A stretch of 62,728 nucleotides of DNA from Leisingera sp. ANG-Vp (GCF_000813725.1 NZ_JWLD01000086.1:1-62728), one strand, 5' to 3'; shown: positions 50,709 through 59,128, numbered from the stretch's first letter. The notes: a model not told the origin generated them from the letters alone. A program made the numbers and translations.

Positions 50709-51185
50709 TCAGTTCTGCTCCGTTTCATCCCCGTGCCCGTTTCCGTGGCGGTGCTTGCCGCGGTGATGCATCCGGGCTTCCTCAAACTCTTCTTTCGAGA
50801 TCCCGCCGCTGCCGTCTGCATCCATCCGGTCGAACATCTTGCCTGCCCGGCGCGGTTGCGGCAGCTCATCCTTACTCAACGCGCCATCACCGTCTTTGTC
50901 AAAGCGTTCCAGCATCTGCGCGGCCCGTTCATTGGCCCGCTCCTGCGCATGCGCCTGCATTTCCTCCAGCGTCAGCTTGCCATCGCCATCGGCATCAGCC
51001 TTGGCAAAGCGGGCTTCTTTCATCGCCTGCAGTTCAGCCTTGGTCACTTCGCCGTTGCCGTCTGCGTCGATTTCCTCAAAGGACATCTTCGGTCCGTGAT
51101 GGCCATAACCCTTGGCCAGTGCCGCTCCGCCTGCGGCTACGCCGGCTGCGGCAACAATCACGGCGATGAACTTGACGTGTTTCAT
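50709..51185 (-). CDS. exported EF-hand calcium-binding protein
   Basis: A 158-residue protein with a signal peptide (MKHVKFIAVIVAAAGVAAGG, cleavage after ALA near residue 24) and four EF-hand loops: DADGNGEVTKAE (40-51), DADGDGKLTLEE (64-75), DKDGDGALSKDE (96-107) and DADGSGGISKEE (122-133), all with canonical D-x-D-x-D/S-G residues. The C-terminus is His-rich (MHHRGKHRHGNGHG). It heads the row EF-hand, ECF sigma, anti-sigma, Spy-like, so periplasmic calcium or metal sensing is plausible. Confidence 0.92.
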   Translation of the reverse strand: MKHVKFIAVIVAAAGVAAGGAALAKGYGHHGPKMSFEEIDADGNGEVTKAELQAMKEARFAKADADGDGKLTLEEMQAHAQERANERAAQMLERFDKDGDGALSKDELPQPRRAGKMFDRMDADGSGGISKEEFEEARMHHRGKHRHGNGHGDETEQN

Positions 51186-51386
51186 GTCATCTTTCCTTTG
51201 TCCTGCGGCAGCTCTGTGCTGCCCGATGCATAGGAAAAACGCAGCCCCTCGGCAGATCCGTCGCAGAAACCGCAAGTTTTTTTTCAGAAGCCGGCACGTT
51301 GCGGCAAACCGGCGCAGAATCCGGGCTTTCCCCTTTCACCGCTGCCGCGAAGCGCGCAAAGATACGGCAAGCACACAGGATTTCCC

Positions 51387-51839
51387 ATGACCGAGTCCCC
51401 CGCCGCGATGGCTCCCGATGCAGACACCGACCGTCCGACCAAGCCTGCCCTGGCCAAGGGCTGGCGCTGCAAATGCCCGCAATGCGGCGAGGGCAAGCTG
51501 CTGCATTCCTATCTCAAGGTGAACGAGAGCTGCAGCCGTTGCGGCCTCGACCTGACCCATGCGCGCGCCGATGACGGGCCGGCCTATCTCACGATTCTGA
51601 TCGTCGGCCACATCATGGCGCCGCTGATGCATGTGGTCTATTTCTCCTGGCGGCCTGAGCCCCTCGTGATGTTCACGGTTTTCACGATTGGCTGCCTGGC
51701 CTCTTCCCTCTATCTTCTGCCGCGGATGAAGGGCATCGTCATCGCCTACCAATGGGCGCGGCGGATGCACGGGTTCGGCAAGGACACCCCATCCCCGGCA
51801 AGCCCTCAGGCAGCAAGCAACGAGCAGGATAGAACATGA
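51387..51839 (+). CDS. DUF983 family membrane protein
   Basis: A 150-residue DUF983 protein. A zinc-ribbon-like start (CKCPQCGEGKLL and CSRCGLDL) precedes two membrane helices (about 66-112, AYLTILIVGHIMAPLMHVVYF). The function is unknown; members often lie near cytochrome oxidase or RNase R genes. It overlaps the Nudix gene by four bases. Confidence 0.9.
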   Translation: MTESPAAMAPDADTDRPTKPALAKGWRCKCPQCGEGKLLHSYLKVNESCSRCGLDLTHARADDGPAYLTILIVGHIMAPLMHVVYFSWRPEPLVMFTVFTIGCLASSLYLLPRMKGIVIAYQWARRMHGFGKDTPSPASPQAASNEQDRT

Positions 51840-52567
51840 CCGAGACGCATCTGCACGGCGAGACCACCACCGACAAGACCGCCATCCGCAACGCGGCCAC
51901 CGTCATCGCCATGCGCGGCCGCATGTCCGAGGATCCACAGGTGCTGATGGGCCAGCGCGGCGCCAAGGCGGCCTTCATGCCCAACAAGTTTGTGTTTCCC
52001 GGCGGCGCCGTTGACCCGGCGGATGCGCAGATCGCCTTGGCCTCGCCGCTGCCTGAACTGTGCCAGGAGCGGCTTGCCGACAAGGCGCCCGGCGGCGTGC
52101 AGCATGCCCTCAGCGTCGCTGCCGTGCGCGAATTATGGGAAGAAACCGGCCTGATCCTGGGCGAGCCCGGCAACTGGAGCGGCGAAGTTCCCGAAGACTG
52201 GCAAAGCTTTGCCGCCACCGGCCACGTGCCGTCCGCCAAGGACATGCAGTTTGTGTTCCGCGCCCTGACCCCGCCGGGCCGTCCGCGCCGGTTCGATGCC
52301 CGCTTCTTCCTTGTGGATGCAGATCAGGTGACCGGCAATCTGGATGATTTCTCGCAAGCCTCGGATGAGCTTTCGCACCTGCAATGGATTCCGCTCAGCG
52401 AAGTGCGCAGTTTCGATCTGCCCTTCATCACCGAGGTGGTTCTGGCCGAAGTCACCGCCCGCGTCCAGGACGCCGAGCCGCCGCAAAGCGTGCCCTATTT
52501 CCATAACAATGACGAGGCCAGCCTGTTCCTGCGCCTCAAAGGCTACCCGATGCCCGCAGACGGCTGA
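51836..52567 (+). CDS. Nudix family hydrolase
   Basis: A 243-residue Nudix protein. The Nudix box is present but with a long insert between the Gly (FPGGAVDPAD) and AVRELWEETGLIL (near 95-107). The later FFLVDADQVTGNLDDF and HLQWIPLSEVRSFDLPF are typical of ADP-ribose or CoA pyrophosphatase-like members. Substrate unknown. Coupled with DUF983. Confidence 0.9.
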   Translation: MTETHLHGETTTDKTAIRNAATVIAMRGRMSEDPQVLMGQRGAKAAFMPNKFVFPGGAVDPADAQIALASPLPELCQERLADKAPGGVQHALSVAAVRELWEETGLILGEPGNWSGEVPEDWQSFAATGHVPSAKDMQFVFRALTPPGRPRRFDARFFLVDADQVTGNLDDFSQASDELSHLQWIPLSEVRSFDLPFITEVVLAEVTARVQDAEPPQSVPYFHNNDEASLFLRLKGYPMPADG

Positions 52568-52597
52568 GGCCGTGTTCCCCGCGCCTGGCTGCTGGCC

Positions 52598-53500
52598 TCA
52601 AATGGCCAGCACCAGCGCCAGGATCGACACCACCAGCAAACCCATGCCTGCAATCTCCCGGGCAGTGACCTTCTCTTTGAAGAACAGCACCGAGGCCAGC
52701 AGCGACAGCAGCAGCTCCACCTGCCCTACCGCCTTCACATAGGCCGCATTCTGCAAGCTGAAGGCCCAGAACCAGCAGAACGAGCCGCCCAGACTGGTCA
52801 GCCCCACCCAGACCGCCACCCGGCGCGCAGCCCAGACCCGGGCAATCTCGCCCCGGTCCCGCAGGCCCAGCCAAACAAGCATAAACAGTGTCTGCAGGCT
52901 GACCACCGCCGCCAGCGTGATGCCTGCACGGAACACCGGCTCCAAATCGCCCAGCTGCAGCGATGCCCCGCGGTAGCTCACGGCCGAAAAGGCAAAAAGC
53001 ACGCCTGAGCCCAGCCCCAGCTGCGAGGCCCGGTTGGTCAGATGCCGCCACCAGGGCCCGTCCGCATCCGGCGTCTTGGACAGGACCAGTACCGCCGACA
53101 GCCCGATCAGGATCGCCGCCCAGCCGCCAAAACTGACAGGATCCCCCAGCACCGTCAGCCCGACAATCGCGGTCTGGATCACCTCGGTCTTCTTGAAGGT
53201 GATCCCCACCGCAAAATTGCGCTGTTTGAACAGCGCAACCACACAGACGGTTGCTAGGATCTGCGCCGTACCGCCAATGGCCGCAAACATCCAGAACTGC
53301 GCACCCAGCTGGGGCAGCTCACGTCCGGACACCGCCAGATACACCGTCAGCCCGGCCAGAATGAACGGAGCGGAATAAACAAACCGGGCGAAGGTGGCTC
53401 CGCCCGGCGACAGGGTAACGCTGCTCAGGACCTTCTGCAGCATGAAGCGCACGGTCTGGAAGGAGGCAGCGGCAATCGATACGGGAATCCAGGCTAACAT
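52598..53500 (-). CDS. DMT superfamily transporter (EamA domain)
   Basis: A 300-residue polytopic membrane protein with ten hydrophobic segments arranged as two EamA repeats (GGTAQILATVCVVALFKQRNFAVG in the first, GGSFCWFWAFSLQNAAYVKAVGQVE in the second, in part). Drug/metabolite exporters of this type have broad substrates. It is convergent with the Nudix gene and 18 bases after the desaturase gene on the same strand. Confidence 0.88.
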   Translation of the reverse strand: MLAWIPVSIAAASFQTVRFMLQKVLSSVTLSPGGATFARFVYSAPFILAGLTVYLAVSGRELPQLGAQFWMFAAIGGTAQILATVCVVALFKQRNFAVGITFKKTEVIQTAIVGLTVLGDPVSFGGWAAILIGLSAVLVLSKTPDADGPWWRHLTNRASQLGLGSGVLFAFSAVSYRGASLQLGDLEPVFRAGITLAAVVSLQTLFMLVWLGLRDRGEIARVWAARRVAVWVGLTSLGGSFCWFWAFSLQNAAYVKAVGQVELLLSLLASVLFFKEKVTAREIAGMGLLVVSILALVLAI

Positions 53501-53518
53501 GCTCCCGCTTATGCGCCT

Positions 53519-54433
53519 TTATTCCCCCTGCTGCCAGAGCGGATGCGGCACCGGGTCTTTGGCCCGGAACAGGTAGTTGCGGAAAATCTGCAGATAGTTC
53601 CGGTAGACATAGCCGTCGTTGGCCGCCACGAACTCGGGCTTTCGGGCGCGGTAGAGCCGCGGCAGCGCGTACCAGGGCACGCCCGGATGCATATGGTGCA
53701 CAATATGGTAGTTATTGTTCAGGAACAGCAGCGCCCAGAAGCCCTTGTCCTCGACCACCACAGTGCGGCCGCGGCAATCCTCATGCGCGCGGTGCTCCAG
53801 GAAGGTGCGCACCTTGATCAGCCCCAGCCCGATATAGGCGGCCAGCACTGCGGCCCACAGCGGAGCCGGGGATTGCAGCACCACCCAGATCACAGGCACC
53901 AAGCCAATGGCATGCAGCACCCAGTCGCGCACAATGCCCGGCGTGCCGGCACGGGCCAACTTCCAATCGCCCGCCATGAAACAGATCTGCCCCATCACCG
54001 GCCCGATCAGCACCCGCCCCAGCATGGTGTTGTTGAGCCGCAAGAGCCGCTTGCGCCAGGCAGGCAGCCGCGCCCAGACCGCCGGGTCCTGAAAATTGGC
54101 TTCCGGGTCGTCATAAGGATCGGTCAGCAGCTCGTCCCGGTGATGGTCCAGATGGGTATCGCGGAACCGGCCATAAGGAATGAACAGCGTCAGCGGGAAG
54201 AACATCAGCGCTTCATTCAGGAACCGGCTGCGGAACGGATGCCCGTGCAGCGCCTCATGAGTCAGCGAGGAATGCAGCGCCGCCATCAGCCCCATCACGA
54301 CAATCGCCAATACAAGGCTGACGCCGGGCAGCAGCCACAATGCTGCCAGCCAAACCGCATGGCAGCCCAGGATCAGCGCCAGCGTGCCCCATTCAACGCT
54401 GCGGGGCATGTATTCACGGCAGCTCTCAGACAT
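53519..54433 (-). CDS. fatty acid desaturase family protein
   Basis: A 304-residue membrane desaturase/hydroxylase. The three histidine boxes are present: HEALHGH (59-65), HLDHH (94-98) and HIVHH (near 243), with four hydrophobic segments between. Substrate could be a fatty acyl chain, a carotenoid or another lipid; the length is short for an acyl-lipid desaturase and fits the ornithine-lipid or beta-carotene hydroxylase range, but this is undecided. It overlaps the small DUF2061 gene by eight bases. Confidence 0.85.
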   Translation of the reverse strand: MSESCREYMPRSVEWGTLALILGCHAVWLAALWLLPGVSLVLAIVVMGLMAALHSSLTHEALHGHPFRSRFLNEALMFFPLTLFIPYGRFRDTHLDHHRDELLTDPYDDPEANFQDPAVWARLPAWRKRLLRLNNTMLGRVLIGPVMGQICFMAGDWKLARAGTPGIVRDWVLHAIGLVPVIWVVLQSPAPLWAAVLAAYIGLGLIKVRTFLEHRAHEDCRGRTVVVEDKGFWALLFLNNNYHIVHHMHPGVPWYALPRLYRARKPEFVAANDGYVYRNYLQIFRNYLFRAKDPVPHPLWQQGE

Positions 54434-54632
54434 GACGCCGCCCCCAGTTGATCTGGGCCCAGACCCGCTCGTAGACCAGGTAGATGGTGAACCCGATGCC
54501 CGTGTTGACCAGCGCCATCACGCCGCCCGCCTTGACAGACCCGGTGGCCGCAAGCCCTACCAGCGTCATGGAGACCAGCCCCATGATGTTCCAAATCACC
54601 GCCTTCACAATGGAGCGCTTGCGCGTTTCCAT
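54426..54632 (-). CDS. DUF2061 membrane protein
   Basis: A 68-residue protein beginning METRKRSIVKAVIWNIMGLV, with two predicted membrane helices, a DUF2061 pattern (SIVKAVIWN ... GFTIYLVYERVW). The AGGAGG site seven bases before fixes the start. Function unknown; its overlap with the desaturase suggests they act on the same lipid process. Confidence 0.85.
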   Translation of the reverse strand: METRKRSIVKAVIWNIMGLVSMTLVGLAATGSVKAGGVMALVNTGIGFTIYLVYERVWAQINWGRRHV

Positions 54633-54727
54633 ACTGCCTCCTGAAATTCTTGGATAAGTGCTTGAAACCAGAGTAGCTTGCAAAGCAGCCGTGCAGAATT
54701 CCGAATGCAGTTAACAAAATCCATCAA

Positions 54728-54745
54728 TCGTGATATTTATCACGA
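54728..54745. promoter_or_regulatory. palindromic site TCGTGATA-TT-TATCACGA before the XRE regulator
   Basis: A perfect 8-bp inverted repeat with a two-base centre ends two bases before the probable ATG (54747). It lies between the divergent DUF2061-desaturase and XRE genes and is a good candidate for autoregulation by the XRE protein. Confidence 0.6.
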
Positions 54746-54746
54746 C

Positions 54747-55610
54747 ATGATAGAAAATATCGACAAACGGGTGCGGGCCGAGCAATTCCGGCAAAGGCTG
54801 AACAAGGCGCTGCGCGACAGCGGCCTCAGCCAAAGCGCCCTGGCCCGCGCTATCGGTGTCGACCGTTCCACCATTTCGCAGCTGCTGACGGATGAGGGCG
54901 CGCGGCTGCCCAACGCCCATGTGGTTGGCGCCTGCGCCGGCGCTCTGGGGGTCTCTGCCGACTGGCTGCTCAGCCTCTCCGACCGCCCCGAAAGCGCCGC
55001 CGAACTGCTCGCTTCCAGCCTCACCCTGACAGAAGCGCCCCGGGCGCTGGTGGATGAACGCATCTTCGACTGGCACCAGGAGGCGCAGGGCTACAAGATC
55101 CGCCACGTGCCGGCCGCCCTGCCCGACATGCTGAAAACCCGGGCTCTGCTGGAGTGGGAATATTCGCCGCATCTGGGCCGCACCGCCGACCAGGCCATCG
55201 GGGCCTCCGAGGACCGCCTCACCTGGATGCGCCAGTCGCCCTCCGACTATGAAATCGCCATGCCGCTTTACGAGCTCGACAGCTTCGCCCATGCAGTCGG
55301 GTATTACGAAGGCCTGCCGCTGGACGTCCGGCTTGAGCAGCTGCAGCAGTTCGAACGTCTTTGCGAGCAGCTCTATCCCCGCCTGCGGATCTACCTGTTT
55401 GACGCCAAACGGCTCTATTCCTCGCCGCTCACCGTTTTCGGCCCGCTCCTTTGCGTGTTCTACGCGGGCACCCATTACCTCGCCTTCCGCGACAAGGAGC
55501 GCGTCGCCACTTTCACCAGCCATTTCGACAATCTGGTGCGCGAAGCGGATATCACCGCGCGGCAGCTGCCTGGCCGCCTCCGCGCGCTGCGGGCAGCCAT
55601 CAGCGGCTAG
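54747..55610 (+). CDS. XRE family transcriptional regulator with C-terminal sensing domain
   Basis: A 287-residue regulator if the ATG at 54747 is used (MIENIDKRVRAEQFRQRL). The HTH is ALRDSGLSQSALARAIGVDRSTISQLL (in part, residues 22-48), followed by a C-terminal domain with a hydrophobic segment ending in a FYAGTHYLAFRDKERVATF pattern. No strong ribosome-binding site precedes this start; a frame-consistent ATG at 54705 is an alternative. The palindrome at 54728 lies just upstream. Divergence from the desaturase pair suggests it controls them. Ligand unknown. Confidence 0.8.
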   Translation: MIENIDKRVRAEQFRQRLNKALRDSGLSQSALARAIGVDRSTISQLLTDEGARLPNAHVVGACAGALGVSADWLLSLSDRPESAAELLASSLTLTEAPRALVDERIFDWHQEAQGYKIRHVPAALPDMLKTRALLEWEYSPHLGRTADQAIGASEDRLTWMRQSPSDYEIAMPLYELDSFAHAVGYYEGLPLDVRLEQLQQFERLCEQLYPRLRIYLFDAKRLYSSPLTVFGPLLCVFYAGTHYLAFRDKERVATFTSHFDNLVREADITARQLPGRLRALRAAISG

Positions 55611-55626
55611 CCATATCTAAATGAAA

Positions 55627-55647
55627 AGCCCGGCCCCTGGCCGGGCT
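55627..55647. terminator. bidirectional hairpin after the XRE gene
   Basis: AGCCCGGCC/GGCCGGGCT (9-bp stem, three-base loop) between the XRE stop and the convergent SDR gene; on the minus strand it is followed by TTTT (complement of 55622-55626). Confidence 0.65.
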
Positions 55648-55667
55648 GCGCGCCGCAGGAGCGCACA

Positions 55668-55695
55668 GGCTCAAGATGCGGCAGCATCTTGAGCC
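55668..55695. other. perfect 12-bp hairpin between convergent genes
   Basis: GGCTCAAGATGC-GGCA-GCATCTTGAGCC is a flawless 12-bp stem with a tetraloop, but has no T run. It may add to termination or be a processing or protein site. Confidence 0.5.
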
Positions 55696-55737
55696 GCCAG
55701 CAGCCCGCGCCCCGCCTGGGAGGGGGCGCCTGACGCC

Positions 55738-56496
55738 TTACACTTTGGGGTCCGGGTTCTCTGTATGGCCATCCACAGCGATCACCTGGCCCGACACCAG
55801 CCGCGCCGCGTCCGAGCCCAGGAACACCGCCATATTGGCAATGTCTCGCGCCTCGACAAAGCTGCCCATGGAGGTGCCTGAGGCATAGCCCGCATAAACC
55901 TCGTCCCGGGTCATGCCCTTGGCGGCTGCCTCTCGCTCCAGCACCCCTTCCATGCGCGGGCCTTCCACCGCGCCGGGGCAGATCGCATTGGCGCGGATGC
56001 CAAAGGGGCCCAGCTCCATCGCCAAAGTCTTCATCAGGCCGATCACGGCCCATTTCGCTGCCGAATACGGCGCCCGGTTGGGATAGCCGAACTGGCCGGC
56101 GGTCGACGAGGTGATCACGATCGAGCCCGCCTTTGCCGCCTTCATCAAGGGCGCTGCATATTTGGCCGACAGAAACGCCCCTTCCAGATTGACGCTGACG
56201 CAGGCGCGCCAGTCGGCCAGCTCCACATCCTCGACCAGCGCCGTCGGCCCGGCAACGCCTGCATTGGCGCAGAGCACATCCAATCCGCCCCAGATCTCAG
56301 CGATTTCGGCAAACAGCGCCTTCATGCCCGCCTCGTCGGTCACATTCACTGCCGTGCTGCGCCAGCCGGCCGGAATATCCGACAGGCTGTCTGCATTCAC
56401 ATCGGTGACCCAGACTTGATGCCCGGCTGCGGCAAAGCCCTCTGCCATGGCGCGGCCGATGCCGGAGCCCCCGGCGGTGATCAGAACCCGGCTCAT
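55738..56496 (-). CDS. SDR family oxidoreductase
   Basis: A 252-residue short-chain dehydrogenase. The nucleotide motif is LITAGGSGIGRAMAEG (5-20), the N-A-A-G-like motif is CANAGVAG, and the catalytic tetrad includes Ser in TSSTAGQFG and YSAAKWAV (YxxxK). It precedes nothing else on its strand and overlaps the carnitine dehydrogenase gene by four bases, so it is likely part of the carnitine-degrading unit; its substrate may be a downstream intermediate. Confidence 0.9.
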   Translation of the reverse strand: MSRVLITAGGSGIGRAMAEGFAAAGHQVWVTDVNADSLSDIPAGWRSTAVNVTDEAGMKALFAEIAEIWGGLDVLCANAGVAGPTALVEDVELADWRACVSVNLEGAFLSAKYAAPLMKAAKAGSIVITSSTAGQFGYPNRAPYSAAKWAVIGLMKTLAMELGPFGIRANAICPGAVEGPRMEGVLEREAAAKGMTRDEVYAGYASGTSMGSFVEARDIANMAVFLGSDAARLVSGQVIAVDGHTENPDPKV

Positions 56497-57965
56497 CGCG
56501 GTGCTCCCGTCGCACGCCCCAGCCCTTCAGGCGCTGGCAGCGCCGCGTGGGCTTCGGCAATTTTCACCAGATTGGCTTCGATATGCGGCGCAGGCGGCGA
56601 GGACTTGCGGGTCTTCAGATCCACATGCACCAGCAGTGTGTCGCCGGTCGACAAGAGCCGCTCGCCCGCATACATCGCGTGCCACAGGTGCATCTTCTTG
56701 CCTTCGCCCTTGATCACCTGGGTCTTCACCTGGATCGCATCGCCGGCCAGCGCCTCATCCAGATACCGCACGTGGGTTTCCAGGGTGAAATAGCTGCCGC
56801 CATTGGCGACATAGTCCGCGTCGCAGCCGATTATCTCCATCATCCGGTCGGTCGCTTCCGAGAAGGCCTCCAGATAGCGCGCCTCGTTCATATGGCCGTT
56901 GTAATCGGTCCAATCCAGCGGTACCACGCGGTTCTGGGTCAGAACCGGCTGGCCCAGATCCTCCAGCTGATCCATCGAGCGCGGCAGCCCCGCCTCGCCC
57001 ATCCGGGCTTTGTCATGGGCGTTCTGAAGTTCGCCCGCGCCCCAGTTGTTGGCGCCCAGCGCCCGCATCATGCCCACCAGGTTGTCGTCGCGGATCCGCT
57101 CCATTTCGCGGATGTCCAGATGGCCCGACTGCGCATCCGACTGGCCTGCGATCAGGTCCACCAGCTCGTCGGTGAACTCCGGCACATCCATCAGCTTGGT
57201 CCAGGGCCAGCTGAGGCACGGGCCGAACTGCGCCATAAAGTGGCGCATGCCGGCCTCTCCGCCGGCCACCCGGTAGGTGTCAAACAGCCCCATCTGCGCC
57301 CAGCGGATGCCAAAGCCATAGCGGATCGCGTTGTCGATCTCCTCAGTGGTGGCGATGCCGTCCTTCACCAGCCACAGCGCCTCGCGCCAGACCGCCTCCA
57401 GGAAGCGGTCAGCCACATGAGCGTCGATCTCTTTCTTCAGATGCAGCGGGTACATGCCGATGCCGGAAATGATCTCCTTGGCGCGCTCAACCACACCCGC
57501 CGGGTTGGCTTCGGTTGTGACCAGTTCGATCAGCGGCAGCAGGTAGACCGGGTTGAAAGGATGGGTCACCACAATCTGCCCCGGCGCCTCGCGCCCGTCC
57601 TGCAGCTGCGACGGCTTGAAGCCCGAGGTTGACGAGCCGATCACCGCATCCGGCGCGCAATAGGCCTGCATTTCGCCATAGACCTTCTGCTTCAGGTCAA
57701 GCCGCTCCGGAACGCTCTCCTGTATCCATTCAGCACCCTCCACAGCGTCCTGAATGGTCTCATGGAACGAAAGCCGTCCCTCCGCTGGCAGTGCCACATT
57801 GCCAAGCCCCGGAAGCGAGCGGCGGGCATTGTCCAGCACCTCGCCGATCTTGCGTTCCGCTTCCGGGTCCGGGTCGAACACCCGCACATTCCAGCCATTC
57901 AGCAGGAACCGCGCGGCCCAGCCGCCGCCGATAACCCCGCCGCCAATAATTGCCGCTGTTTTCAT
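56493..57965 (-). CDS. lcdH: L-carnitine dehydrogenase fused to a hotdog-fold betainyl-CoA thioesterase
   Basis: A 490-residue fusion. Residues 1-320 are a 3-hydroxyacyl-CoA-dehydrogenase-like L-carnitine dehydrogenase (AAIIGGGVIGGGWAARFL at 5-21, catalytic His135 in THPFNP, and RYGFGIRWAQMGLFDTYRVA in part). Residues 335-490 are a 4-hydroxybenzoyl-CoA thioesterase-type hotdog domain with VPLDWTDYNGHMNEARYLEA, the family motif around Asp354. Such fusions couple carnitine oxidation to betainyl-CoA hydrolysis. It overlaps the SDR gene by four bases and is 12 bases after the small lipoprotein gene. Confidence 0.9.
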   Translation of the reverse strand: MKTAAIIGGGVIGGGWAARFLLNGWNVRVFDPDPEAERKIGEVLDNARRSLPGLGNVALPAEGRLSFHETIQDAVEGAEWIQESVPERLDLKQKVYGEMQAYCAPDAVIGSSTSGFKPSQLQDGREAPGQIVVTHPFNPVYLLPLIELVTTEANPAGVVERAKEIISGIGMYPLHLKKEIDAHVADRFLEAVWREALWLVKDGIATTEEIDNAIRYGFGIRWAQMGLFDTYRVAGGEAGMRHFMAQFGPCLSWPWTKLMDVPEFTDELVDLIAGQSDAQSGHLDIREMERIRDDNLVGMMRALGANNWGAGELQNAHDKARMGEAGLPRSMDQLEDLGQPVLTQNRVVPLDWTDYNGHMNEARYLEAFSEATDRMMEIIGCDADYVANGGSYFTLETHVRYLDEALAGDAIQVKTQVIKGEGKKMHLWHAMYAGERLLSTGDTLLVHVDLKTRKSSPPAPHIEANLVKIAEAHAALPAPEGLGRATGAPR

Positions 57966-57977
57966 TGGTAATTCTCT

Positions 57978-58217
57978 CTAAGTTCCCGGAAGTTTGACTT
58001 CAGCACCGTCGATCGGCCACCCGTCGTCTCCGTAGCCTTCACACAGTTCAGTATTAGCTTCCGGATTTTCTCTGAACTCTGAGGCCATTTTTTCACAGGT
58101 CCAGTTTGTCATCCAACTTGCGTCATGCGCCACGGCTTTGCTCCGGCTCTTTTCAGGCTGCTGCGCGCAGCCTGAAAGCACACAAGCCAAAACCAATACG
58201 GAACAAGCCGCTTTCAC
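57978..58217 (-). CDS. small lipoprotein inside the carnitine operon
   Basis: A 79-residue lipoprotein with a GTG start and lipobox (VLACVLSGCAQQP; lipid Cys at residue 17). The mature part is acidic with a conserved-looking Cys pair (NWTCEKM and ELCEGYG) and SEFRENPEANTELC in part, perhaps disulfide-bonded. The start overlaps the stop of the BKACE gene by one base, so the gene is translationally coupled into the operon. No family recognised. Its presence between two cytoplasmic enzymes is unexpected. Confidence 0.8.
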   Translation of the reverse strand: MKAACSVLVLACVLSGCAQQPEKSRSKAVAHDASWMTNWTCEKMASEFRENPEANTELCEGYGDDGWPIDGAEVKLPGT

Positions 58218-59128
58218 TACGCCGCCGGCGTGCGCTTGGTCAGGCCCAGCTTCTCGCGCACTTCCTGCGGCCCGATCACCCGCGCGCCCATGTTCGACAC
58301 GATGGTGTTCGCGCGCTCAACCAGCTGCCAGTTTTCGGCCAAAACGCCCTTGTCGAGCCACAGGTTGTCCTCCAGGCCGACCCGCACATTGCCGCCCGCC
58401 AGCACCGCAGCCGAGGCATAGGCCATCTGGTTGCGGCCCAGCGAGAACGCCGAGAAAGTCCAGTCGTCCGGCACATTGTTGACCATCGCCATGAAGGTGT
58501 TGAGGTCATCAGGCGCCCCCCACGGCACCCCCATACACAGCTGCACCAGCGCCGGGTTTTCGAGGATGCCTTCCTTTACCAGCTGCTTGGCAAACCACAG
58601 GTGGCCGGTGTCAAAGGCCTCGATCTCGGGCTTCACGCCCAGGTCGGTCATCATCTGCCCCATCGCCCGCAGCGCGCCGGGAGTGTTGGTCATCACATAG
58701 TCGGCCTCTGCAAAGTTCATGGTGCCGCAGTCCAGGGTGCAGATCTCCGGCAGGCATTCGGCGATATGCGCGACCCGCTCGGAGGCGCCGATCATGTCGG
58801 TGCCCTCAACCGGCGGCAGCGGGTTTTCAACACCGCCGAACACCATATCGCCGCCCATGCCCGCGGTCAGGTTCAGCACCACATCGACCTCGGCATCGCG
58901 GATCCGGTCGGTCACCTCGCGGTAATAGTCCAGGCGGCGCGACGGCACGCCGGTCTCGGGATCGCGCACGTGGCAGTGCACAATCGCGGCACCGGCCTTG
59001 GCCGCGGCAATGGCGCTGTCGGCGATTTCCTTGGGTGAACGCGGCACTTTCGGGCTGCGGTCCTGGGTGCCGCCGGACCCGGTCACGGCACAGGTGATGA
59101 AGACTTCCCGGTTCATTTCCAGAGGCAT
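58217..59128 (-). CDS. BKACE family 3-keto acid cleavage enzyme (dehydrocarnitine cleavage, CdhC-like)
   Basis: A 303-residue BKACE (DUF849) protein. The family motifs FITCAVTGSG, AAIVHCHVRDPETG, VVLNLTAGMGG and EAFDTGHLWFAKQLV in part are visible, with the zinc-binding His in HCHVRD. BKACE enzymes condense a beta-keto acid with acetyl-CoA to give acetoacetate and a CoA ester; next to carnitine dehydrogenase the substrate is most likely 3-dehydrocarnitine, giving betainyl-CoA for the fused thioesterase. The ATG at 59128 follows AAGGGAAAAG. Upstream is the CdhR-like regulator in the opposite direction. Confidence 0.93.
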   Translation of the reverse strand: MPLEMNREVFITCAVTGSGGTQDRSPKVPRSPKEIADSAIAAAKAGAAIVHCHVRDPETGVPSRRLDYYREVTDRIRDAEVDVVLNLTAGMGGDMVFGGVENPLPPVEGTDMIGASERVAHIAECLPEICTLDCGTMNFAEADYVMTNTPGALRAMGQMMTDLGVKPEIEAFDTGHLWFAKQLVKEGILENPALVQLCMGVPWGAPDDLNTFMAMVNNVPDDWTFSAFSLGRNQMAYASAAVLAGGNVRVGLEDNLWLDKGVLAENWQLVERANTIVSNMGARVIGPQEVREKLGLTKRTPAA

